NCBI GenBank assembly: GCA_964386385.1
Contig: CAYLRN010000011.1
Location: forward strand, 1-64,000
Direction: 5' to 3'
Origin: RUG572 sp964386385
GTDB lineage: Bacteria; Verrucomicrobiota; Kiritimatiellia; RFP12; UBA1067
Length of the DNA: 64,000 nucleotides
Part shown: positions 1 to 8,471 of the stretch, piece after piece
Numbering within the stretch: the first letter of the stretch is position 1
Layout: each line of letters starts with the position of its first letter
Made by a program: the position numbers and the translations under genes
Notes under the pieces: model-generated
What the model was told of the DNA's origin: nothing
The model's database searches: none
The model's input: only the letters and a program-made list of their open reading frames with translations

Positions 1-2
1 AC

Positions 3-737
3 GACGCGAGTCTCGCGCTCCGCGTCCCGCAACTCGTCCATCCCGACTGGGAGGAATATCCTACCAACTCCTGGGCGGCGAGCTGGCATACGCTGTTCAG
101 TGGCACACATGCTGACGACCGTGGTCGCCTCGGCTGGCCGGGGAGGTTCGCATCCGTTGCGGAGGTCGCGGTCAACTTCTACTCCACAGGGGACGAGGTC
201 CTCGAGCTCGCGGCGGACAACGACATGGGGATCCTCACAGGCATAGGCGATTCGTTCGGACACCACGCCTGGCACAAGCAGGAACTGTTCAAGGGACGCG
301 GAATAGGCGTGGGGGCGGGCGCGACGGACTGGTCCGGGTGGAACATAGAGGAGAACTGGCTTGGAGTCAACAAGGTTTCGGTGGCAGAAGCACGGGCGAT
401 GAGCGATGCCGACTTCAGGACCAACACGGTCTTCTACTGTTATCCGATCAGCATGAATTCGCCGACCATCCCGCTTTCGGTACGCAGTGCGCACCTCGCG
501 CTCGGCATCCCGGCTCTGACCCCTGCGGCGGGATTCGTGCCTTTTGGCGGCAGCCCCATGCTGGATTCGATGGTGGATGTCAGCACGGACAGTTCCTCTG
601 GCATTGAACGCCCAAACGGATGGCCTGACAGGTCGGCCTATCCGAACCGATGGCTTCATTCTGACATGAAAGACGTGCCGTTTTTCTTCAACTTCAAGTT
701 CTACGAGAAAGCAATAGAGAAGGGAATGCTGAAATGA
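3..737 (+). CDS. alpha/beta-hydrolase-like protein, C-terminal part (5' end outside window)
   Basis: The frame is open from the left edge, so only the last ~244 residues are seen and the start lies upstream. The C-terminal part resembles the end of an alpha/beta hydrolase: an Asp follows a beta strand (VNFYSTGDEVLE) and a His lies near the end in WLHSDMKDVPF, the usual places for the acid and base of a Ser-Asp-His triad. The nucleophile region is not in the window. The stop overlaps the next ATG by four bases, suggesting coupling. The family call is an inference from these spacings; the substrate is unknown. Confidence 0.5.
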   Translation, partial: DASLALRVPQLVHPDWEEYPTNSWAASWHTLFSGTHADDRGRLGWPGRFASVAEVAVNFYSTGDEVLELAADNDMGILTGIGDSFGHHAWHKQELFKGRGIGVGAGATDWSGWNIEENWLGVNKVSVAEARAMSDADFRTNTVFYCYPISMNSPTIPLSVRSAHLALGIPALTPAAGFVPFGGSPMLDSMVDVSTDSSSGIERPNGWPDRSAYPNRWLHSDMKDVPFFFNFKFYEKAIEKGMLK

Positions 738-1690
738 AGATGCTGATTCTTTTGCCTGTTCTCTTAATCGCGCTGCAGTCGTATGCGCTCAAAAGGGATT
801 TGTCATACAGAGATGCTCGCAGAAACGGTGCAATGGCAAAGATTGTGCTTATGGTCGTCAATGACAACGGCGTTCCTGTCTCCCATGCCGACATCAATGT
901 CTTCATGGGCATGAACTTCCGCCCTAAAGGGTACACCATAACTGGTCGCACAGATACCAACGGCGTTTTTGTCATCAGTGGAAAAACCTGCGGCGATGAA
1001 ATCGATGTCAATGTCTCCAAGGCCGGTTTCTACCGTACGTCAAGGACTTTTCGCTTTGCAGAGATGGGACGTGAACATGAGGTAAAAGATGGTCGTTGGC
1101 AACCATATGGGGAAACAGAGCGTGTCATTTTGCGTGATATGCGCAATCCAATAGAAATGCCGCACGAAGATTTTTGGAAATTCAAATATACAAAGGCAAT
1201 CAACACTTGGATTGGCTATGACATAAAAGAAAACGACTTTGTCCCTCCTAATGGGAAAGGCAAAGTCACTGATTTTGAAGTCTACATAGACTGGAACGGC
1301 GAATGGTTGCCGACCTATACTGGCATGGCGGTTAGGATTAGATTCACAGAACCATTCAGTGGCTATTATAATTACGGCATCAATTCCGGCAGCGAGTTCA
1401 GGGGTCCTTATTCGGCTTTGGGCAGTTCGATATGTCAGACGGAGGCGGAGTTTTATGAGCGAGTCATCGACAAGGAGACACGACGTGAGCAAAGTCGTTT
1501 CAATCCAGACAAATGCTGGGTCGTCAGGAGTAGATGCAAAGTGTCGCCCGAGGGCAAACTCGTTGAGGCAAACTATTCGGTAATACACGATGTTGCTTTT
1601 ACCTGTAAGGGCGATGGTTGCGGAGGGTTCTGCATCATTGGCGCATTCAATCCCACCCCGAACGACACGAACCTTGAGCCGAGGCGTTGA
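734..1690 (+). CDS. secreted protein of unknown function with an Ig-like/regulatory-like domain
   Basis: The 318-residue product starts with a signal peptide (MKMLILLPVLLIALQSYA). Residues ~35-110 look like a carboxypeptidase-regulatory or Ig-like beta fold (VVNDNGVPVSHADINV, then TDTNGVFVISG). The rest has no domain I recognise but several Cys in the last third (for example CKGDGCGGFC), which could form disulfides outside the cytoplasm. The start overlaps the preceding stop as ATGA. The gene is visibly richer in A and T than its neighbours, with many ATA and AAA codons, which hints at later acquisition. Confidence 0.6.
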   Translation: MKMLILLPVLLIALQSYALKRDLSYRDARRNGAMAKIVLMVVNDNGVPVSHADINVFMGMNFRPKGYTITGRTDTNGVFVISGKTCGDEIDVNVSKAGFYRTSRTFRFAEMGREHEVKDGRWQPYGETERVILRDMRNPIEMPHEDFWKFKYTKAINTWIGYDIKENDFVPPNGKGKVTDFEVYIDWNGEWLPTYTGMAVRIRFTEPFSGYYNYGINSGSEFRGPYSALGSSICQTEAEFYERVIDKETRREQSRFNPDKCWVVRSRCKVSPEGKLVEANYSVIHDVAFTCKGDGCGGFCIIGAFNPTPNDTNLEPRR

Positions 1691-1710
1691 ATCAGATGAG
1701 GGAACGTCGC

Positions 1711-2307
1711 ATGAAATCAAGAGTATTCACCTGTCTGCCGGCATATGCCTTGGCCGCTTTTGTGGCGGCGGCTTTCGCCGTCCATGCGGAGACAATCGCC
1801 GTCCCAGCCCTGCCGGCGTCCGCGACGCCTGACACGGAGGTTTCCACGAACGTGCCGCTCAACGCGCACCGCCTTGACGTGCGCTCGCTCGACGTGCGGC
1901 TTGACTTCGCCGGCACGGCCTCGAACTGCGTCCAGGTGGCGTTCGGGCGCGACGACGACGGCGACGGAGCCCTCTCCGCCGACGAGACGGATTTTCTGGC
2001 GGGCTGGCGGCGGGGACGTCTCTTCGCCGAGGACGCGAGGGCGGGAAGGCGCCTGTTCGCCGACGTCGTGGACGGGGCGGACGCCAGGCGCCGTCTTTGC
2101 CTCCACGTGGGGACGGCGCCCGACGGAGGGCCGCGCCCGGTCGTCGTCTCCAACGAGACGGACGCCTGCTTCGCGGAACTCGCATCGGCGGAGTTCGCTG
2201 CCTGCGGCTGGAATCTGGTCCGCGTGACGCGGCGCGGAATGGACGCGGCGGACGAGTCGTGCGAAGTCGTCTGCCTGCATCCGAGTTTGCATCTCATTCT
2301 GAAGTAG
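1711..2307 (+). CDS. secreted protein of unknown function with an EF-hand-like loop
   Basis: I chose the ATG at 1711 because it gives a clean signal peptide (MKSRVFTCLPAYALAAF, cleavage near AVHA) and has a GAGGG site 8 bases upstream; an ATG at 1696 is also in frame. The mature part (~170 residues) contains an acidic DDDGDGALSADETD stretch typical of EF-hand or dockerin-type calcium loops, in a single copy. The stop codon TAG runs straight into a palindromic repeat. No function can be assigned. Confidence 0.6.
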   Translation: MKSRVFTCLPAYALAAFVAAAFAVHAETIAVPALPASATPDTEVSTNVPLNAHRLDVRSLDVRLDFAGTASNCVQVAFGRDDDGDGALSADETDFLAGWRRGRLFAEDARAGRRLFADVVDGADARRRLCLHVGTAPDGGPRPVVVSNETDACFAELASAEFAACGWNLVRVTRRGMDAADESCEVVCLHPSLHLILK

Positions 2308-2329
2308 GGCGCGACGTTCCCGTCGCGCC
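2308..2329. repeat. palindromic repeat, single copy
   Basis: GGCGCGACG and CGTCGCGCC form a perfect 9-bp stem around the tetraloop TTCC, directly after the stop of the upstream gene. The same element, with a 3-base loop, recurs near 55333-55353 and three times in 59157-59314. It may also end transcription of the upstream gene, but there is no T tract. Confidence 0.7.
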
Positions 2330-2431
2330 GCAGTGGAGAAATGAGATCTGCGGGATTCGGTTTCGGGTGACGAATGGGAATCGAGATGGCTCCGGGACTT
2401 GATTTTTCTGCGGCGGGGCGTGCGGGGAATG

Positions 2432-2440
2432 TGCTACAAT
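2432..2440 (+). promoter_or_regulatory. extended -10 element upstream of the T3SS locus
   Basis: TGC-TACAAT matches the extended -10 form (TGn plus hexamer) seen at other promoters in this window. Seventeen or 18 bases upstream there is only GC-rich sequence and no -35 match, so full activity may need an activator. Transcription would start near 2447, giving a leader of about 67 bases before the ATG at 2514. Confidence 0.4.
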
Positions 2441-2513
2441 ATCAACCCTGCTTCACTGCGGGAAGAATGTTTTCCGCCGTGGAGGAGGACATTCGATTGA
2501 ATTCGCCACATAT

Positions 2514-2918
2514 ATGGACAGCAGCAGAAAACATGACACGGAGGCCTATCTGGCCCGCATCCGCCGCACGATCGCAGAGTCGAATCGCCTGGTGGAGCAG
2601 GCCGAACTGCGCATTCGTGAAACGGACCGGGCGCTGGAGGCGCAGGGGCTGACGCGCGAGCAGGTCATGGGCGTCCGCCTTTCGGACGAGCAGCGCGTCG
2701 CGGTCAACCGCGAACTGGCGCGGCTGGGAATCGACCCGCGGACCGTGGCGGACGCGATGGCGCCGGACGCCGGCGCGGGGCGGGAGGTCTTCGCCTCGGA
2801 ATCGCCCGCCGACGCGCGGCGTGGAGTCGTCGTCTCGCTGCCGTCCGCCGACGCGGCGGACGACCTGGCCCGCCGCCGGATGAAATTCGGCATGATGATG
2901 AAACCTTTTCAGATCTGA
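2514..2918 (+). CDS. small coiled-coil protein, first gene of the T3SS locus
   Basis: The product has 134 residues, is charged, and its first ~75 residues are predicted helical with heptad-like spacing (IRRTIAESNRLVEQAELRI). There is no signal peptide or membrane segment. It sits 29 bases before the next T3SS gene and is the first reading frame after the promoter-like element at 2432. Possible roles include a secreted early substrate or a regulator, but no family is recognised and the assignment to the T3SS is from position only. Confidence 0.55.
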   Translation: MDSSRKHDTEAYLARIRRTIAESNRLVEQAELRIRETDRALEAQGLTREQVMGVRLSDEQRVAVNRELARLGIDPRTVADAMAPDAGAGREVFASESPADARRGVVVSLPSADAADDLARRRMKFGMMMKPFQI

Positions 2919-2947
2919 GGTGTACGCAGGGAAAGGAAACATACGCC

Positions 2948-3721
2948 ATGAGCATTCAATTCGACCCTTCCCGACTGTCCGCGTCCGTCGCCCAGACGTC
3001 CGCCGACGCCTCGTCCGCAGTCCGCCCGCCCGCCCGCCTCGCCTCCCTGCTGGGCGGCTCCGCCGTCACCGTGACGGATGGGCGCATCACCGACCTCGAG
3101 GCGCTGGTGGCGCGGATCCGGAACGAAAGCGAAAAGACGAAACTCTCGCTTTTCGTCTCGTCGCTCGCCGCCGTTCGCGACTCGCTTACGGTCGCGCAGC
3201 AGCAGAATCTGGACGCCGGCCTTGCGCTGGTGGAAAAACTGGACGCGCTGGACGCATCGCTCTCCTCCCTTGAAGCGTCCTGCGCGGCGGACAAGGCCGC
3301 CGCCGCGGCGCTGCAGACGCAGATCGACTCGCTGGAGAGGCAGATCGAGCAGGCGCAGAAGGATGGCGTCGAGCACAACGAACTCGTCGAGGAGCAGAAG
3401 GCGCTTCGCGCCGAACTCGAGGCGAAGGAAGCCGCGCTGGCAGACGCGCAGACGCGGATTGGCGAGACGAAAAACGAGATTGCGTCCGTCCACGGCGAGA
3501 TTTCGGCGCTGGTGAAGTCCATCGGCGAGAACACGCTCAAGACGATCGCCGACGAGCTGGGGGCGATGGTCGACGCGGAGGAGTCCGAGCGTCCCGCCGA
3601 AGCGGAGAAGAAGGAGCGGAAGGCGGCTGACAGTCCATTCGCCGCCATTCACGACGCGCTCGGCCGGATTGCGCGCGACTTGACGGAAACCATTGTCGAA
3701 AACAGAATCGAAAACGTCTGA
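2948..3721 (+). CDS. coiled-coil T3SS-associated protein, unknown family
   Basis: The 257-residue product has a Ser/Ala-rich N-terminus without a signal peptide, then a long coiled coil (~residues 95-195, LEASCAADKAAAAALQTQID and following heptads) and a short amphipathic C-terminus. A soluble alpha-helical protein with a low-complexity N-terminus, encoded just upstream of the translocator chaperone and the translocators, fits a secreted T3SS component or an effector. I do not recognise a family. A good AAAGGA ribosome site precedes ATG 2948. Confidence 0.55.
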   Translation: MSIQFDPSRLSASVAQTSADASSAVRPPARLASLLGGSAVTVTDGRITDLEALVARIRNESEKTKLSLFVSSLAAVRDSLTVAQQQNLDAGLALVEKLDALDASLSSLEASCAADKAAAAALQTQIDSLERQIEQAQKDGVEHNELVEEQKALRAELEAKEAALADAQTRIGETKNEIASVHGEISALVKSIGENTLKTIADELGAMVDAEESERPAEAEKKERKAADSPFAAIHDALGRIARDLTETIVENRIENV

Positions 3722-3745
3722 CGCAGCAGTAGAAGGAGAGAAGCG

Positions 3746-4237
3746 ATGGAAAAGATCACGGAAGAGAGAATCGCCGAGGCCGCCCGGAAGCTGGCGCAGG
3801 GCGCAACGCTGAAAGAGGTCAAGGGCGTCAGCAACGCCGAACTGGAAGCGGTCTATTCGCTTGCGTTTTCCTACTACCGCACGGGGCGGTACGACGACGC
3901 GGCGAAGCTGTTTCAGTTCCTCGTGCTGTTCGACCACACGTCGGCGAAGTTCTGGTACGGCCTCGGCGCCGTGCAGCAGGTCAAAAAGGACTACGCGGGC
4001 GCCGTGGCGAGCTACGGCTACGCCTCGTTCCTCGACCTGAAGAACCCGAAGCCGCAGTTCCACGCCGCCGAGTGCTTTCTGGCGATGGGCGACAGGGCGA
4101 ACGCCGCGAGCGCGATCGCCGCACTGGAGGCGTACTGCCCCGAAAACGAGACGGGGCGCGAGTACCGCGCCAAGGCGGCGGAGTTGCGCAAGGCCATCGG
4201 CGAAGACGCCTTCAGGGAAATGGACGAACCTGCGTAA
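3746..4237 (+). CDS. class II T3SS chaperone, SycD/LcrH/IpgC/SicA family
   Basis: This 163-residue protein is built of TPR helices. The run ELEAVYSLAFSYYRTGRYDD, followed by KLFQFLVLFDH and KFWYGLGAVQQ, is the hallmark of the LcrH/SycD chaperones that keep the two hydrophobic translocators soluble and apart in the cytoplasm before secretion. Length matches the family (about 160-170). It lies directly upstream of sctE and sctB, its expected clients, as in Yersinia, Shigella and Bordetella. In several systems such chaperones also act as co-regulators; that is not shown here. Confidence 0.9.
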   Translation: MEKITEERIAEAARKLAQGATLKEVKGVSNAELEAVYSLAFSYYRTGRYDDAAKLFQFLVLFDHTSAKFWYGLGAVQQVKKDYAGAVASYGYASFLDLKNPKPQFHAAECFLAMGDRANAASAIAALEAYCPENETGREYRAKAAELRKAIGEDAFREMDEPA

Positions 4238-4283
4238 CCTTTTCGTCGCCCGCGTGTACACGGAGCAGAAAGGAACAACCCGC

Positions 4284-5342
4284 ATGACTATCGACACATC
4301 CAACATGGCGACGAAGGTTCCGGCCGGCCTTGATTCGGCGGCCGCGCTGGCGAAGGGGCTGGGAACTTCCGAAAAGACCACGGAGCTCGTGAAAGAGGTG
4401 GCCGCGCTTCTCGGCGGTCGCAACGTGAGCGTGAACGCCGTGTCGCGCACCGCCACGGCGGAGACCGGCACGACGTCCGGCGCCACGGGCGTCCCCGCGC
4501 TCGACAACCCCGACGACGCGAAGGCCGCGGAGGCCGACCTCGAAAAGCTCCTCGCCTACCTCATGCTCGACAACGAGAAGCGACAGGCCGAGATGGCCCA
4601 GGAGCGCATCGGCGTCCAGAAGGATTCGCTGGAACGCGAACGGGCCGAGCGTTCGGAGAAGATCGAGCAGTCCCTCAAGGACATGGACAAGGCGGCGAAG
4701 TCGCGCAGACGCGGCGGCATTTTCGGCTGGCTCGTGGCGGCGGTCGCGGTCGTCGTGGCGGTCGTGTCGTGCGTGGCGACGGGCGGCATTGCGGTGGGCG
4801 CGGTCGTCGGCGCAGCCGTGGCGGTGGGGGCGCAGGTCCTGAACGCGACGGGCGCGATGGACAAGATCGTGGACGGAATCGCCAAGGGGCTTGAGAAACT
4901 GGGCATGGGCAAGGAGGCGGCGCAGATCGTGGCGCAGGTCGCCATCACGGTCGCCATCATGGCCGCCTCGGTAGGGGCGGGCGCCGCCGGCGCGGGGACG
5001 CGGACGGCGACGCTCGCAAGCAGTCTCGGCAAGGCGCTCCAGAGCGCGGCGGAGGCGGTCCGGCCGCTCGTCCAGATTGGCGCGATGGGGCTTGGCGCGG
5101 CCGCCACCGTCTCCAGCGGCGTCGGCGCATACGATTCCTACAAGGCGGGCATGAGCCAGTCCGAGGTGACGGAGAGCGAGAAGTTCCTCGCCGCCCTACG
5201 GCAGCAGCTGGAGGAGACCCAGGACGAACTGCAGTCCATTCTCGAGGCGCTGCAGAACGGCGTATCGCAGGTGGCGGACATCATTGCGTCCGCGACCGAC
5301 ACGAACGCCGAAATCGCCGGTCGCATCGGAGACATGGCCTGA
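4284..5342 (+). CDS. sctE: T3SS major translocator (YopB/SipB/IpaB-like)
   Basis: I chose ATG 4284 because of the AAAGGA site nine bases upstream. The 352-residue product has a coiled coil at ~95-140, a long hydrophobic hairpin at ~146-186 (GWLVAAVAVVVAVV then Ala/Gly-rich helices), a second hydrophobic helix at ~213-238 (AQIVAQVAITVAIMAASVG) and a C-terminal coiled coil at ~300-345. This is the layout of the SseC/YopB/SipB pore proteins inserted into the target-cell membrane. The upstream class II chaperone and downstream sctB support the call. Confidence 0.88.
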   Translation: MTIDTSNMATKVPAGLDSAAALAKGLGTSEKTTELVKEVAALLGGRNVSVNAVSRTATAETGTTSGATGVPALDNPDDAKAAEADLEKLLAYLMLDNEKRQAEMAQERIGVQKDSLERERAERSEKIEQSLKDMDKAAKSRRRGGIFGWLVAAVAVVVAVVSCVATGGIAVGAVVGAAVAVGAQVLNATGAMDKIVDGIAKGLEKLGMGKEAAQIVAQVAITVAIMAASVGAGAAGAGTRTATLASSLGKALQSAAEAVRPLVQIGAMGLGAAATVSSGVGAYDSYKAGMSQSEVTESEKFLAALRQQLEETQDELQSILEALQNGVSQVADIIASATDTNAEIAGRIGDMA

Positions 5343-5354
5343 AAGGAGGGTGGC

Positions 5355-6812
5355 ATGATGGAAGTCAATTTTAACGCCAGCACTGCGGCCGTCGGCTTTG
5401 CGCCGCTTCCGCCGTCCGATGCCGCCATCGACGGCGCGGGACGCACTGCCGGCGTGGGCGGGGCGGCGGAATCGGTCCGCCTCACGGAAGCGGCGCCGGA
5501 CTCCGTGCGCGCGGCATCCGGCCGTGTAGCCGTCCCGGACGACCTTGAACTGCCGGCGGCAACGGACGATGCGGCGGACGTCGGTTCGCTCTGCGCGAAG
5601 CTTTTGTCAGGCGACGGGCTGGGGCTCTCCGACGCCGAGCAGATGGAGATTGCGCAGAACGTGTCGGAGCAGGTCGCTGCCGCGGCGTCCGAGGCGGGCG
5701 CGTCGACCGGCTCGACGCAGGTGATGTTCGACCTCTACAAGCTGATGGCGCTCCTCGTCGAAGTCGCGCAGGAGCAGCGCGACGCGGCGCGCGAACTGCG
5801 CTCGGCCGCGAGCGCGCAGGTCCAGAACGCCGTCATGGCGCAGGCGCAGCAGCAGCGTTCGGCCGCCCTGACGGGCATGATCGCGGGCGCGATCTGCTGC
5901 GCCATCCAGGCGGGCTTCTCCGCCGGATCGCTCGTCAAGACGGCCAAGGCTTTCAACACCCAGCTCTCCGCGATGGGGGAGAGCGGCGTCACCTCGGCCC
6001 GCCAGAACCTGTCGGCCCTCGAAAACGCCAAGACGCCAGAAGCCGCCAGAAGCCAGTTGGCGAAAGCCGAGAGCAAGGCCGGGGACGACATCGTGCAGGA
6101 AGTGAAGCGCGGATTCGGGGACGTACGGGACGTCGACCTCGACGACCCGCATTGGGCCGAAACAACCGGTGCCAGGAAAAGCGCGTTCAACGCCGCGCGG
6201 GAGGGCGGCCAGGATGTCGATCCGGCGACTCCTGAAGAAATGGAGGCGGCCCGCACGGAGCTGCGCGCGGCGATCAAGAACGACCTCCAGGTGTTCGAGG
6301 ACGCGGCCGCCGACGCGAGGGGCGCGCTGGCGAACGCCGGCCCTGGCGCCGACCTTGCCGCGTTGAAGCAGAACGTCAAGACGGCGGACGCGAAGCTGTC
6401 CTACGCCCGCGCCTACGCCGCGAACGAACTGGCGCAGGACGGCGTGACGACGCCGGCAGAGTACGCGCAGGACGTCAAGGCCGCCGCCGCGCGCGCCGCC
6501 GCCGCGCAGGAGTCGCTTGCGCAGAACCCCGAGTACATGAAGGCCGGCAATTCGTTCCAGCGCGGCGAGGCGTACAACGGCCTGATCAACACGATCGGCT
6601 CGTGCGTCCAGAGCGTCATCCAGAACGCCACCCAGCTCCAGCAGGCGAAGGCCACCGAGGAGAGCGCCGCCCAGCAGCAGGCGCAGGGCAACCTCGACCA
6701 GATGAAGGACTTCTTCGACGCGGCGGGCGACCTCATGACGCAGGTCATCCAGCTGATGAACGCAGTCGGTTCGGCGGAGGCGCAGTCCATGCGGGACGCG
6801 ATACAGGCATGA
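5355..6812 (+). CDS. sctB: T3SS minor translocator (YopD/SipC/IpaC-like)
   Basis: The 485-residue protein has an Ala-rich N-terminus without a signal peptide, a conserved helix FDLYKLMALLVEVAQEQRDA (~124-145), one hydrophobic segment at ~170-190 (ALTGMIAGAICCAIQAGFSA) and a long helical C-terminal half, as in the IpaC/SipC/YopD partners of the translocation pore. ATG 5355 and 5358 are both possible behind a strong GAAAGGAGG site. It is longer than YopD (about 306) and SipC (about 410), mainly through the helical region after the membrane segment. Its stop overlaps the next start. Confidence 0.82.
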   Translation: MMEVNFNASTAAVGFAPLPPSDAAIDGAGRTAGVGGAAESVRLTEAAPDSVRAASGRVAVPDDLELPAATDDAADVGSLCAKLLSGDGLGLSDAEQMEIAQNVSEQVAAAASEAGASTGSTQVMFDLYKLMALLVEVAQEQRDAARELRSAASAQVQNAVMAQAQQQRSAALTGMIAGAICCAIQAGFSAGSLVKTAKAFNTQLSAMGESGVTSARQNLSALENAKTPEAARSQLAKAESKAGDDIVQEVKRGFGDVRDVDLDDPHWAETTGARKSAFNAAREGGQDVDPATPEEMEAARTELRAAIKNDLQVFEDAAADARGALANAGPGADLAALKQNVKTADAKLSYARAYAANELAQDGVTTPAEYAQDVKAAAARAAAAQESLAQNPEYMKAGNSFQRGEAYNGLINTIGSCVQSVIQNATQLQQAKATEESAAQQQAQGNLDQMKDFFDAAGDLMTQVIQLMNAVGSAEAQSMRDAIQA

Positions 6813-7387
6813 GCGCGCTCGTCACTGCAGCGGAGATTCCGAACGGCGCCGTCTACGGCGTCTCGCAGAAGACGTACGTCGTCGACGGCGTCGCCGGGCA
6901 GGACTTCACCGCCGCGCTGGCGGCGGCGGCGTTCAAGGAGGCGACGGCCATCGAGGCCGCGACGGCGTCCTACGCCGACGTCGTGCGGACGCGGACGCGC
7001 AAGTGCGAAGACCTGGGCGAAGTCCTCGCCGCGCTTGCGAAGGCAGTCGCGTCGCTGCCGACGAAGAACCCGAAGAGCGACGACAAGAGCGAACAGAGCG
7101 CGGAGATCTACGCCGCGCAGGCGATCGCCGGCCAGTACGGGTTCGACCTGCCGTTCGCCAAGTCCGACGAGACGAACAAGACCGCATCCATAACGCGCGA
7201 GAACGCCTACCGTCTGCAGAACGACGTCCAGTATGCGCTTGACACCGAGGACAACGAGCTCCAGCAGGACGCCATCGCGCTCCAGTCGCTCGTATCGAAA
7301 CGCGACAACGCCTTTTCGACGGCGGCGAAGCTTGTGCGCAAGGCCGACAACGCCGCGCAGTCCACAATCGGCAACATGGCGGGATGA
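6809..7387 (+). CDS. T3SS tip/filament paralogue 1 (Bsp22/EspA-like)
   Basis: First of four tandem related genes; 192 residues, no signal peptide, ATGA overlap with sctB. It has an N-terminal helical segment (FTAALAAAAFKEATAIEAAT), a middle linker and a C-terminal helix with ALQSLVSKRDNAFSTAAKLV and the ending TIGNMAG. From memory, Bordetella Bsp22, which polymerises into a filament at the needle tip, has the same arrangement including the LQSL..KR..AF motif and an IIGNM ending; EspA and SseB share the architecture more loosely. Encoded right after the translocators, this fits a secreted tip or filament subunit. Confidence 0.65.
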   Translation: MSALVTAAEIPNGAVYGVSQKTYVVDGVAGQDFTAALAAAAFKEATAIEAATASYADVVRTRTRKCEDLGEVLAALAKAVASLPTKNPKSDDKSEQSAEIYAAQAIAGQYGFDLPFAKSDETNKTASITRENAYRLQNDVQYALDTEDNELQQDAIALQSLVSKRDNAFSTAAKLVRKADNAAQSTIGNMAG

Positions 7388-7412
7388 CCGGGGGAAGGAA
7401 GGAGAGACGAAC

Positions 7413-7946
7413 ATGGCGGAAATAACGGAAAACAGCGTTTCGCTCAGTCAGAACTGGGGAGTCTCGTTCAACGACTATGCGTTCGGCGGCAAGGCGATGG
7501 ACTTTCAGGACCTGATGGTCGCCGTGGCCGAAAAGCGCGCCGTGGCGGTGGAAGGGGAGGTGGCGCCAATGGCGACGCGCATCCGCGACCGCAACGACCT
7601 TTTGGAGAGTCTCGGCCTCGCGCTCTCGGAGCTCACCTCCGCCCAGGCGACGCTCGACAGCGACGCGGATGGCGACGACAAGTGCTCCTACACGTTCAGC
7701 CAGGAGGCGAAGGACGCCTGCAACCGGGCCTACGGGATGATTCCCAGCGACAACGATTCCAAGAAGTGGCTGGAGTACCACATCCAACGGGTGAAATCCA
7801 CGATCGACGCGCTGAACAACGCGGCGCAGACGGACATGTCGCGCCTCCAGTCGCTCGTCGACCGCCGCGACGAATCGTACACGACCGCGTCCACGCTGAT
7901 GAGCGCCGTCAGCGACACGCGCGCGAACCTGATAGGAAACCTGTGA
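7413..7946 (+). CDS. T3SS tip/filament paralogue 2 (Bsp22/EspA-like)
   Basis: This 177-residue product is the copy closest to Bsp22 as I remember it: the N-terminal helix AMDFQDLMVAVAEKRA is followed by a second helix ending LESLGLALSELTSAQA, and the C-terminus has DMSRLQSLVDRRDESYTTAS and ends LIGNL. No signal peptide. Start ATG 7413 is preceded by AAGGAAGG. It probably polymerises or caps the needle together with its paralogues, which is inference. Confidence 0.68.
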   Translation: MAEITENSVSLSQNWGVSFNDYAFGGKAMDFQDLMVAVAEKRAVAVEGEVAPMATRIRDRNDLLESLGLALSELTSAQATLDSDADGDDKCSYTFSQEAKDACNRAYGMIPSDNDSKKWLEYHIQRVKSTIDALNNAAQTDMSRLQSLVDRRDESYTTASTLMSAVSDTRANLIGNL

Positions 7947-8455
7947 TGACCATCGAAGCCAGCCGCATTGCCACTAACCGCTACGCGCCGTCCGGCGCGG
8001 ACGCGATTTCGCTCTATTCGAACGGCGCGGGGACGGACCTTACGTTCACGCAGCTCGTCATGGGCGTCTGCATCCGCGCCGCCGCGGCCTACGAGGCGCA
8101 GAGCGTCCTGAAGATGAACGCGATGACGGCGGAGTCGCAGAACCTCGACGCGGCGGCCGGCTGGCTCTCCAAGATCGTCGCCGGTACGGCGGACTGGGCG
8201 GAGGCCAAGGCGTTTCTCACCGGGACGATGGGAATCGGGGAGGGCGAGCTTCCGGACGGACTTGATTCCTACGACAAGCGCCTTCAGGCGGCGGAGGCGC
8301 TGCAGGTCAAGATGGACGCGCTCGCGCAGAGCCAGCAGGAGGACATGATCGACCTGCAGTCGCTCGTCAATCTCCGCGACGTGGCCTACGCCACGTCCAC
8401 GAACGTCGCCAAGGCGCTGGGGACTTCGATGACCTCCAACGCCGTCAATTTCTAA
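7946..8455 (+). CDS. T3SS tip/filament paralogue 3 (Bsp22/EspA-like)
   Basis: This is the shortest copy (169 residues). The helix FTQLVMGVCIRAAAAYEAQS and the C-terminal helix DMIDLQSLVNLRDVAYATST align with the other three paralogues, and the ending SNAVNF replaces the IGN tail. The start overlaps the previous stop (TGATG), so its translation is probably coupled to paralogue 2. Function as in the other copies, by inference. Confidence 0.65.
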   Translation: MTIEASRIATNRYAPSGADAISLYSNGAGTDLTFTQLVMGVCIRAAAAYEAQSVLKMNAMTAESQNLDAAAGWLSKIVAGTADWAEAKAFLTGTMGIGEGELPDGLDSYDKRLQAAEALQVKMDALAQSQQEDMIDLQSLVNLRDVAYATSTNVAKALGTSMTSNAVNF

Positions 8456-8471
8456 AGGGAAGGAACACGCA

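Noticed and set aside
2909..4507. 532-codon minus-strand frame across the chaperone region
   Set aside because: It is antisense to the coiled-coil protein and the SycD-type chaperone, both well supported, and shows only low-complexity translation.
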